Assembly (NCBI GenBank): GCA_002477475.1
Contig: DLPX01000004.1
Span: forward strand, 72,559-129,474
Length of the DNA: 56,916 bases
Source of the DNA: Proteobacteria bacterium UBA7447
Lineage (GTDB): Bacteria > Pseudomonadota > Gammaproteobacteria > Arenicellales > UBA868
Direction of reading: 5' to 3'
Shown here: positions 50,210 to 56,916 of the stretch, one piece after another
Layout of the letters: the number at the start of each line of letters is the position of its first letter
How positions within the stretch are numbered: the first letter of the stretch is position 1
Program-made: the position numbers and the translations under genes
Notes under the pieces: model-generated
What the model saw: the letters and a program-made list of their open reading frames with translations, nothing else
What the model was told of the DNA's origin: nothing
The model's database searches: none

Positions 50210-51126
50210 GATGCGGTTGCCGGGTGTGCGGCTCGCCAGTGGCGGGCGATATCAATCCGCCGGCCGTACCAGACATCGTCGAACCGTCGTGTGTGCTCAA
50301 TGAAGCGCGCCAAGGCCGCCAATCGCCCAGGCCGCCCCACCAATCGGCAATGCAGCCCTACCGACATCATCCTGGGGGTGTGTTCGCTCTCTGCATAAAG
50401 CACGTCAAACGCATCTCGAAGATAACTGTAGAACTGATCGCCACTGTTGAAGCCCTGCGGCGTGGCAAAGCGCATGTCGTTGTTGTCCAGCGTATAGGGC
50501 ACCACCAGATGAGACTTGCCGTTAACTTGAGTCCAGAAAGGCAAATCATCGTTGTAGTCATCAGCGTCGTAAAGAAATCCGCCCTCTTCCACAACCAGCG
50601 CTCGGGTACGCTCACTGGTTCGGCCGGTATACCAGCCCAATGGCCGCTCGCCGGTCAGACTGCGAATAATCTCAATGGCCCGTTCCAGGTGCTCACGCTC
50701 AACATCTTCCGGAACATCGCGGTAATCAATCCAGCGGTAACCGTGAGAGCAGATTTCATGGCCTGCCGCCATTGCGGCCTCTGCCACGGCCGGGTTGCGT
50801 TCGAGCGCCATGGCCACGCCGAAAATCGTGAGGGGAATCTCATAACGCGCAAAAAGATCCAAAAGACGCCATACCCCGACCCGCGAACCATACTCATAGA
50901 TCGACTCCATGCTGGGATGACGCTGCCCCGGCCACGGTGTGGCGCCGACGATTTCTGACAGAAAAGCCTCCGACGCCGGGTCGCCATGCAGTACGCAGTT
51001 CTCGCCCCCTTCTTCATAGTTCACAACAAACTGCACGGCGATACGGACGCCTGCCGGCCACTGCGCGGGAGGCGGTCTCTGACCGTAACCGACGAGATCT
51101 CTTGGATAGGCTTTGTCGTTGCTCAT
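50206..51126 (-). CDS. puuE: Allantoinase PuuE (polysaccharide-deacetylase-fold)
   Basis: A 306-residue NodB-fold, cofactor-light allantoinase converting allantoin to allantoate. YPRDLVGYGQRPPPAQWPAG opens the protein, GGENCVLHGDPASE lies near 37-50, and GHEICSHGYRWIDYRDV near 130-146 and GWYTGRTSERTRAL near 164-177 match PuuE. This family replaces the classical AllB. It is the first gene of the minus arm and is divergent from uraH across a 235-bp gap. Confidence 0.94.
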   Translation of the reverse strand: MSNDKAYPRDLVGYGQRPPPAQWPAGVRIAVQFVVNYEEGGENCVLHGDPASEAFLSEIVGATPWPGQRHPSMESIYEYGSRVGVWRLLDLFARYEIPLTIFGVAMALERNPAVAEAAMAAGHEICSHGYRWIDYRDVPEDVEREHLERAIEIIRSLTGERPLGWYTGRTSERTRALVVEEGGFLYDADDYNDDLPFWTQVNGKSHLVVPYTLDNNDMRFATPQGFNSGDQFYSYLRDAFDVLYAESEHTPRMMSVGLHCRLVGRPGRLAALARFIEHTRRFDDVWYGRRIDIARHWRAAHPATAS

Positions 51127-51361
51127 GTAGAAAAAGTTCTAAGTGATCTTTCAGAATTTGTGCGACTTGAATATTAGCCGAGACTTTAATGAAGATTTCC
51201 CGGTATTATCAAATTATCTTTGAAAGTGTTTTGGTGGGTGTCCTGGCTGACGCTGGCAGAGGGCTATGTGAGACTGGCGCGAAGCAGTCGATAAACCCGC
51301 AGATTAGGACTGCCAAAAACAAACGGCACCTTGTTCGGTAGGGCTTCGCAAGGAGGGGATC
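51127..51361. promoter_or_regulatory. Divergent promoter region of the purine cluster
   Basis: This 235-bp gap separates puuE (minus) from uraH (plus) and must hold both promoters. I see a small inverted repeat TCAAA-TTATC-TTTGA at 51209-51223 that could be an operator, and the AAGGAGGGG ribosome site of uraH at the right end. No clear -35/-10 pair stands out. Confidence 0.5.
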
Positions 51362-51712
51362 ATGGGACAACTGACCACACATGTACTGGACACTTCGGCC
51401 GGTCGCCCGGGCAGCGGGATCGCCTGGACACTCTATCGGCTGGAGGATGACCACAGTCTTCTGTGCAAGGGCATCACCAACGATGATGGGCGCAATGACG
51501 GTCCGATTCTTTCCGGTGAAGCCTTTATGGTCGGCACCTACGAACTGCGCTTTGAAGTCGGTGATTACTTTCGCCGAAATGACGCAACCCTCGGCACACC
51601 CGCCTTTTTGGATACGGTGGTCCTGCGCTTTGGCATCCAGGATCCAGGCGAGCACTATCATGTGCCGCTGCTGGTCTCGCCCTATGGCTACAGCACGTAT
51701 CGGGGCAGCTGA
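51362..51712 (+). CDS. uraH: 5-hydroxyisourate hydrolase
   Basis: A 116-residue transthyretin-like enzyme hydrolysing 5-hydroxyisourate to OHCU. The N-terminal LTTHVLDTSAGRPGSGIAW near residues 4-22, DDGRNDGPI near 44-52, and the C-terminal YGYSTYRGS tetrapeptide (YRGS) are diagnostic. Strong AAGGAGGGG ribosome site. It opens the plus arm with xdhABC and guaD. Confidence 0.97.
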   Translation: MGQLTTHVLDTSAGRPGSGIAWTLYRLEDDHSLLCKGITNDDGRNDGPILSGEAFMVGTYELRFEVGDYFRRNDATLGTPAFLDTVVLRFGIQDPGEHYHVPLLVSPYGYSTYRGS

Positions 51713-51730
51713 CCCCAGCTTTGCCAGACC

Positions 51731-53221
51731 ATGGCTAACGCAAGATCTGAATTCCGCTGCCTGCTTGGCCCCAAGACGATCCACCGATCTTCTTTTGATG
51801 TGCATCAGACGCTGCTGGACTTTATCCGGCTCGAAGCCCGACTCACCGGCACCAAAGAGGGTTGCGCTGAGGGAGACTGCGGCGCGTGCACGGTGCTGGT
51901 CGGCAAACTTCACGATGGGGTATTGCAATACGAGCCTGTGAATGCCTGCATCGTTCCGCTGGCCTCGGTCGACAATACACAGATCCTCACGGTCGAACAC
52001 CTCGCAGACCCTGAGCCTCATCCCGTGCAGCAGGCGATGGCGCACGAACACGGTTCACAGTGTGGTTTCTGTACCCCCGGGATCGTGATGAGCCTTGCGG
52101 GCCTGCACGATGCCTGCGCCAAGGGACAAGCCGCCGCCGACACGGACACCATCAACGACGTCCTTGCAGGAAACCTCTGTCGCTGCACGGGCTATGGGCC
52201 CATCATCTCAGCTGCCAGGAGCGCCTGCACGAAGCCCACTCCGCAGGCCTTTTTATCCCTGCAGGCCCAGGCCGAAAGCACACTGCTTCAATGGCAGGAT
52301 GATGGCACTTATCTTGATCTGCACGGATCGAATGGCCGATTCGTTGTACCCAAAACGCTTGAAGACCTGTGGCGGGCCCGAAGCGAGGTACCGACTGCAC
52401 AACTCATCGCGGGATCAACGGACGTCGGTCTTTGGGTAAACAAAAGCCACGCCCGTTTTGAAGGTGTCATTGATCTTGGCAAGATCGGGGCGCTTCGGTC
52501 TATCGAAAAAGATGACGAGACCCTGAGGCTTGGCGCAGGGGTCACCGTTGCTGAAAGTATCGCTCCGCTCTCAGAACTCGCGCCTGATCTGGGCCCGCTG
52601 CTGCATCGCTTTGGTTCCCGACAGGTCCGCGCGCAGGCGACAGTCGGCGGCAATATTGCCAACGGCTCACCGATTGGCGATCTCGCTCCGGCCCTGATTG
52701 CGCTTGACGCTTCTGTCGATCTTGCGCGCCCAGATGGTACCCGTACCATCGCACTCGAGTCGTTTTTTATCAATTACGGCAAACAGGATATTTCGCCCGA
52801 TGAAATTGTCGCGGGCGTGAACGTGCCGTTAAAAAGACATGCCCACTTTCACTGCTGGAAAATCTCCAAACGTTTCGATCAGGATATCAGCGCCGTCTGC
52901 GGCGCCTTTGGGTTTGCGATTGAAAACGACACCATCACTTCAGTCCGTATTGCCTTTGGCGGTATGGCCGCAACCCCGCGGCGGGCCAGACGGTGTGAAC
53001 AGGCATTGGTGGGGCAGGCCGTTCATGATGCGCTGTTGCCCTCTGCAGGTGAGGCGCTGGCGCAGGACTTCGCTCCCATCTCCGACATGCGGGCCAGTGC
53101 CTCCTACCGCAGATTGGCAGCGCACGGACTATTGGAGCGCTGCCTTCGAAGCCTTGGCGGCCAAGCCCTCCCCCAACTCTTTCCCACCGCTCAAAAGCTG
53201 CAGGCCGTCACCCATGAGTAA
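51731..53221 (+). CDS. xdhA: Xanthine dehydrogenase small subunit (Fe-S/FAD)
   Basis: A 496-residue subunit. The plant-type ferredoxin site is CAEGDCGACTVL near residues 45-56, and the second cluster is CGFCTPGIVMS and CRCTGYGPII near 112-160. The FAD domain has LIAGSTDVGLWVNK near 220 and QVRAQATVGGNIANGSPIGDLAPAL near 297-321. It carries electrons from the molybdenum centre of XdhB to NAD. It overlaps xdhB by 8 nt. Confidence 0.96.
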   Translation: MANARSEFRCLLGPKTIHRSSFDVHQTLLDFIRLEARLTGTKEGCAEGDCGACTVLVGKLHDGVLQYEPVNACIVPLASVDNTQILTVEHLADPEPHPVQQAMAHEHGSQCGFCTPGIVMSLAGLHDACAKGQAAADTDTINDVLAGNLCRCTGYGPIISAARSACTKPTPQAFLSLQAQAESTLLQWQDDGTYLDLHGSNGRFVVPKTLEDLWRARSEVPTAQLIAGSTDVGLWVNKSHARFEGVIDLGKIGALRSIEKDDETLRLGAGVTVAESIAPLSELAPDLGPLLHRFGSRQVRAQATVGGNIANGSPIGDLAPALIALDASVDLARPDGTRTIALESFFINYGKQDISPDEIVAGVNVPLKRHAHFHCWKISKRFDQDISAVCGAFGFAIENDTITSVRIAFGGMAATPRRARRCEQALVGQAVHDALLPSAGEALAQDFAPISDMRASASYRRLAAHGLLERCLRSLGGQALPQLFPTAQKLQAVTHE

Positions 53222-55538
53222 CGCAGCCAATACTTCACCCGGAGCAGCACTTGCCCATGACAGCGCGCTCAAGCACACCACGGGCGAAGCGGTTTACATT
53301 GATGACATTCCCCTTCCTGCCGACACGCTGCATCTTGCCGTCGGCGGCGCCGATACAGCGGTAGGCACGATCACCGCAGTTGCGCTTGACGCGGTCCGCG
53401 CTGCACCCGGCGTCATCGATGTATTCTGCGCCGCGGACATCCCGGGCGAGAATGATGTCAGCCCCTCAGGTCGAGGGGACGAGCCACTGCTTGCGTCCGG
53501 CGAGATCCGCTTTGACGGTGAGCCGGTCTTTGCCGTCGTCGCCGCCAGTCACCGCGCAGCGCGCGCCGCTGCCGCACTCGGTCAGGTGACGGTACGCCCG
53601 GCCGAGCCTGTGCTAACGGTCGATGATGCGCTTTCGCAAAATCGCTTTATCAGTGACGAACAGGTCATGGCCCGGGGCGATTGGCGTGAAGCCATGCAGG
53701 CCGCACCGCACACCACCACCGGCACTCTGTACTGCGGCGGGCAGGATCACTTTTATCTTGAGGGGCAGATCTCACTCGCGGTGCCTCAGGAAGACGGCGA
53801 TATGCTCGTTTACTGTTCTACCCAGCATCCAAGCGAAATCCAGCAGCACCTGGCGAAAGTTCTCAACCAACCCGCCCACGCAATCACAGTAGAAGTTCGG
53901 CGCATGGGTGGAGGCTTTGGCGGCAAGGAGAGCCAGGCCTGCCAATGGGCGGCGCTTGCTGCGGTCGCCGCATCGCGTAACCGCAAGGCCGTTAAATGCC
54001 GGCTCGACCGCGACGATGACATGCGCCTGACCGGCAAACGGCACGACTTCAGAATCGACTGGCAAGTGGGTCACGATGACCAGGGACAGATCCTTTCGGT
54101 CGACTGCAACCTCGCCTCTCGCTGCGGCTGTGCGCTAGACCTGTCTGACCCCGTCAATGACCGTGCCATGTTTCACGTTGACAACGCTTACTATTTTCCC
54201 GCCGTGAATATCCGGTCCCAACGGACCTTCACCAACACGGTTTCCAACACCGCGTTTCGGGGTTTTGGCGGCCCCCAGGGCATGCTGGCGGGTGAACGCA
54301 TTATCGAGGGAATTGCCCGCGCCATAGGTCTTGATCCACTGACGGTACGCAAACGCAACTTTTACGGTGGCGCTGACCGCAACATCACGCCCTACTTCAT
54401 GCAGATAGACGACTTCGTGCTGGATGAGATTGTCGAAGAACTGGAGCAGAGTAGTCATTACTGGGCACGGCGCGGCGCGATTCGCGAGGCGAATGCAGCA
54501 GATCCGCTGATGGTGAGAGGTCTTGCGCTCACTCCGGTCAAGTTCGGTATTTCCTTCACGGCCACGTGGTTCAACCAGGCAGGCGCACTTCTACACATCT
54601 ATCGAGACGGTAGCGTCCATCTCAACCATGGCGGGACCGAGATGGGACAGGGGCTTTTCGTCAAGATCGCACAGGTCGTGAGTCATGCCCTTGCGCTGCC
54701 GGTCGACAGCATCAAGGTCTCGGCAACCCGGACTGACAAGGTGCCCAACACCTCGGCAACCGCAGCATCGTCAGGTGCCGACCTCAACGCCATGGCCGCA
54801 CTGAATGCCGCCAACACCCTTAAGCGACGGCTGATCTCGTTTGCGGCCCACCATTTCGATGTGGATGCACAAAGTGTCCAATTTGCAAACGGCACTGTGA
54901 TTGCCGGCAATCAGCAAATGCCTTTTGCCGAAGTGGTGGAGCTTGCCTATCTCGCCCGCGTCCAGCTTTCTGCCACGGGCTTTTACCGGACACCCAAAAT
55001 CCACTACAACCGCAAAAAAGCCAGGGGCCGGCCTTTCTACTACTTTGCCTATGGTGCTGCGGTCAGCGAAGTCATCGTTGACACACTGACGGGAGAAAGC
55101 CGTGTCACCGCCGTGGACATCCTGCACGATGCCGGAAAGTCATTGAACCCAGCCGTTGACCTGGGCCAGGTAGAGGGCGCCTTCATCCAGGGCATGGGCT
55201 GGCTCACCAACGAGGAATTGTGGTGGGATGAGCGCGGCAAAATCAAAACCTACGCGCCTTCAACCTACAAAATACCGACCTGCTCAGACAGGCCGGCAAA
55301 AATGAATATCGCACTTTGGTCAGGAGGGGGAAACCGTGAGCCGACTGTTCACCGGTCCAAGGCTGTAGGGGAGCCTCCCCTGATGCTCGCGATTTCGGTC
55401 CACCAGGCGCTTTCGGATGCCGTCTCCAGTATCAGCGGTTACCGATTTGTACCCGAGCTGAATGCACCCGCGACCCCGGAAGCGCTGCTGCACGCAATGG
55501 TTTACGAACGACAACGCGCGGCAGCATCCATCTCATGA
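53214..55538 (+). CDS. xdhB: Xanthine dehydrogenase molybdenum-binding subunit
   Basis: A 774-residue molybdopterin subunit oxidising hypoxanthine and xanthine to urate. GEAVYIDDIPLPADTLHLA lies near residues 23-41, GGQDHFYLEGQ near 172-182, and VRRMGGGFGGKESQACQWAA near 227-246. FRGFGGPQGM near 349 includes the catalytic-side Arg region, and a C-terminal GEPPLMLAISVHQAL with the active-site Glu near 720 is visible. I start at ATG 53214 (MSNAANTSPG); a longer open frame upstream is only a shadow of xdhA. It overlaps xdhC by 4 nt. Confidence 0.96.
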   Translation: MSNAANTSPGAALAHDSALKHTTGEAVYIDDIPLPADTLHLAVGGADTAVGTITAVALDAVRAAPGVIDVFCAADIPGENDVSPSGRGDEPLLASGEIRFDGEPVFAVVAASHRAARAAAALGQVTVRPAEPVLTVDDALSQNRFISDEQVMARGDWREAMQAAPHTTTGTLYCGGQDHFYLEGQISLAVPQEDGDMLVYCSTQHPSEIQQHLAKVLNQPAHAITVEVRRMGGGFGGKESQACQWAALAAVAASRNRKAVKCRLDRDDDMRLTGKRHDFRIDWQVGHDDQGQILSVDCNLASRCGCALDLSDPVNDRAMFHVDNAYYFPAVNIRSQRTFTNTVSNTAFRGFGGPQGMLAGERIIEGIARAIGLDPLTVRKRNFYGGADRNITPYFMQIDDFVLDEIVEELEQSSHYWARRGAIREANAADPLMVRGLALTPVKFGISFTATWFNQAGALLHIYRDGSVHLNHGGTEMGQGLFVKIAQVVSHALALPVDSIKVSATRTDKVPNTSATAASSGADLNAMAALNAANTLKRRLISFAAHHFDVDAQSVQFANGTVIAGNQQMPFAEVVELAYLARVQLSATGFYRTPKIHYNRKKARGRPFYYFAYGAAVSEVIVDTLTGESRVTAVDILHDAGKSLNPAVDLGQVEGAFIQGMGWLTNEELWWDERGKIKTYAPSTYKIPTCSDRPAKMNIALWSGGGNREPTVHRSKAVGEPPLMLAISVHQALSDAVSSISGYRFVPELNAPATPEALLHAMVYERQRAAASIS

Positions 55539-56554
55539 TCAGCGCTCTGCCAGGTCCTGCGGACTGGATCGATGCAGCACTCGACTGCGTCCATCGCCGC
55601 CAGCGCGGTGTGCTTGCGATGGTGGCCCACGAGCGCGGCTCAACCCCGAGGGATACCGGTAGCTGGATGCTGCTCACAAAAGATTCGGTCCTTGGCACCA
55701 TCGGCGGCGGCGAACTGGAACGCACGCTTATCGAGGCAGCAAGGGCCATGCTCGAAGGCGCGGGCAGTTGGTCCCGCGCGCCGGTGCAGTGCGCGCTTGG
55801 CCCCGACATGCGCCAATGCTGCGGCGGTGTCGTGCAGGTTCTGCTCGAGCCGATTGACGTTGGCGCGGCGCAATGGCTTGCAAAGGCCCAGCAACAACTC
55901 GCCTTGACCGGCCATGTTCAGATCGCTTTTGACAGCGCCGCCTGTGAGATATCGCCCGTGGTGATTACTGATGACACGCTGGTCGATGCTTTTTCGCCCG
56001 GAATCATCACGCTGTCTTTCCAGGAAAATCGTCCGCGGCTCGCGCTCTTTGGCGCAGGCCACGTCGGTCGGGCCTTGTGCACCATCGCCTCACAGTTGCC
56101 CATTCGGGTAACCGTTTTTGATGCGCGGCTGGATCAGTGTGTGCACGTGCCTGAGGCTGCCAATCTCCTCGTTGATGAGCGCTTCGATCCTGTCGGTGGC
56201 GCGCAGCAGCTTCGAAGTTATGAGGCCGCACTGGTGATGACCCACAGTCACGCGCTGGATTACGACCTTTGTCGTATCCTGCTGAGACGGCCGGATCTTG
56301 TGTACACCGGCCTCATCGGCAGCGAGAGTAAGTCGCGGCGCTTTCGCAAGGCCTTAAGAAAAGACGGGCTACACGATCTGGAACTTGCGCGGCTGACCAG
56401 CCCGATCGGTAAGCAGGGTACTGAAGGCAAGGAACCCGGCGTCATCGCCATGAGCGTTTTAAGTGAGATCCTGACGGTCTGCCAAAGGGCGCAAGACCGG
56501 CGGCGTTCCTTTACCGCCAGCACGATACCCCTGAACCAGGTACACCATGGATAA
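55535..56554 (+). CDS. xdhC: Xanthine dehydrogenase accessory protein XdhC
   Basis: A 339-residue chaperone that binds and sulfurates the molybdenum cofactor before insertion into XdhB. The N-terminal part has VLAMVAHERGSTPRDTGSWM near residues 28-47 and LGTIGGGELERTLIEAA near 55-71; CALGPDMRQCCGGVVQVLLE is near 88-107. The C-terminal Rossmann domain begins LALFGAGHVGRALCTIA near 168-184. It overlaps both xdhB and guaD, showing a tight operon. Confidence 0.95.
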   Translation: MISALPGPADWIDAALDCVHRRQRGVLAMVAHERGSTPRDTGSWMLLTKDSVLGTIGGGELERTLIEAARAMLEGAGSWSRAPVQCALGPDMRQCCGGVVQVLLEPIDVGAAQWLAKAQQQLALTGHVQIAFDSAACEISPVVITDDTLVDAFSPGIITLSFQENRPRLALFGAGHVGRALCTIASQLPIRVTVFDARLDQCVHVPEAANLLVDERFDPVGGAQQLRSYEAALVMTHSHALDYDLCRILLRRPDLVYTGLIGSESKSRRFRKALRKDGLHDLELARLTSPIGKQGTEGKEPGVIAMSVLSEILTVCQRAQDRRRSFTASTIPLNQVHHG

Positions 56555-56916
56555 CCCGCAAGATACCCACGAAGACTATCTGAACCTTGCCGTTGCTATT
56601 GCCCGAGAGCACATGGAGGCCGGTGCCGGCGGACCCTTTGGGGCAGTGGTTGTGCGCGATAACACGGTAATCGGTCAGGGGTGGAACCGGGTCACCTCTG
56701 ATCATGACCCGACCGCTCATGCCGAGGTCAGCGCGATCCGCGATGCCTGCCGAAACGTTGGGAATTTTTCCCTGGAGGGTGCCGCGATCTACACCAGCTG
56801 CGAGCCCTGTCCGATGTGCCTGGGTGCAATCTGGTGGGCGCGTATTGAAACCATTTTCTTTGCCAGTGACCGCGACGATGCAGCGCGTATCGGCTTTGAC
56901 GATGCGGCTTTGTATC
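56547..56916 (+). CDS. guaD: Guanine deaminase-like zinc deaminase (3' truncated)
   Basis: The first 123 residues of a cytidine-deaminase-fold enzyme run off the right edge. Zinc ligands are His in TAHAEVSAI near residues 53-61 and two Cys in CEPCPMCLGAIWW near 81-95. The Glu of HAE is the proton shuttle. The location in a xanthine-dehydrogenase operon and the start MDNPQDTHEDYLNLAVAIA fit guanine deaminase (guanine to xanthine), as in Bacillus GuaD, rather than tRNA adenosine deaminase. It overlaps the xdhC stop by 8 nt. Confidence 0.85.
   Translation, partial: MDNPQDTHEDYLNLAVAIAREHMEAGAGGPFGAVVVRDNTVIGQGWNRVTSDHDPTAHAEVSAIRDACRNVGNFSLEGAAIYTSCEPCPMCLGAIWWARIETIFFASDRDDAARIGFDDAALY

Noticed and set aside
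50005..50958. 317-codon plus-strand frame across uraD and puuE
   Set aside because: Antisense to two conserved purine genes; the translation is Pro/Arg/His-rich without a domain.
52839..53213. 125-codon N-terminal extension of xdhB
   Set aside because: It is out of frame with, and entirely inside, xdhA; XdhB proteins begin at the chosen ATG.
1..56916. CRISPR arrays, insertion sequences, phage or toxin-antitoxin genes
   Set aside because: No regularly spaced repeats, transposase or integrase motifs, or toxin-antitoxin pairs were seen on either strand.

Overview
This window looks like a chromosomal segment of an aerobic gammaproteobacterium, probably free-living and marine or aquatic and without a close well-known relative. 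Four core neighbourhoods in their usual gammaproteobacterial order support this: lolB-ispE-tRNA(Gln)-prs-rplY-pth-ychF, hemA-prfA-prmC, hslV-hslU, and petA-petB-petC-sspA-sspB. YcgL, DUF1820, DjlA and oligopeptidase A (PrlC) point the same way. Coding density is very high, many genes overlap by 1-8 nt, and non-ATG starts are common. I see no insertion sequence, integrase, phage gene or CRISPR array.

Layout. 1-3735: the end of a Rieske ferredoxin gene and a methylenetetrahydrofolate-reductase-like gene, facing a three-gene operon (exported DsrE-like protein, TauD-type dioxygenase, enolase-superfamily dehydratase/epimerase) whose promoter overlaps a 14-bp perfect palindrome. 3885-10864 (minus): tRNA(Met), then, in transcription order, TPR lipoprotein, lolB, ispE, tRNA(Gln), prs, rplY, pth, ychF. 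11009-14881 (plus): hemA, prfA, prmC, msrA. 14885-20724: DUF1820 gene, dacB, an alpha/beta hydrolase, gltA, ycgL, a small membrane protein, xni. 20793-26496 (minus): petABC, sspAB, hslVU, with a sigma-32-like promoter before hslV. 26598-30496 (minus): prlC and a thioredoxin-fold DUF255 protein, again behind a sigma-32-like promoter. 30618-36350 (plus): gor, djlA, a SAF-domain oxidoreductase, an SDR, a tiny exported thrombospondin-type-3 protein, and a leuB-like gene that converges on a citramalate/isopropylmalate synthase gene.

From 38 kb on, the content is accessory and catabolic: a frameshifted TauD-family gene, a soluble cyclase-TPR signalling protein, an isolated 80-residue membrane protein with its own promoter and a very strong terminator, a dgcA-dgcN pair for D-glutamate use, a fumarylacetoacetate-hydrolase-family gene, glpK, a GMC oxidoreductase, a monohaem cytochrome c, and a divergent purine-degradation cluster. 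The purine cluster has puuE-uraD-alc-allA on minus and uraH-xdhA-xdhB-xdhC-guaD on plus. It covers guanine to xanthine to urate, then 5-hydroxyisourate to allantoin, allantoate, ureidoglycolate and finally glyoxylate plus urea. Urate oxidase is the one step not seen; the cluster runs off the right edge.

No defence system or obvious mobile novelty is present. The most interesting items are the DsrE/TauD/enolase operon with its operator-like palindrome, the isolated 80-residue membrane protein, the overlap of the ispE stop codon with the tRNA(Gln) gene, the likely CTG start of dgcA, the two heat-shock-like promoters, and the cytochrome c placed between purine genes and a GMC dehydrogenase.
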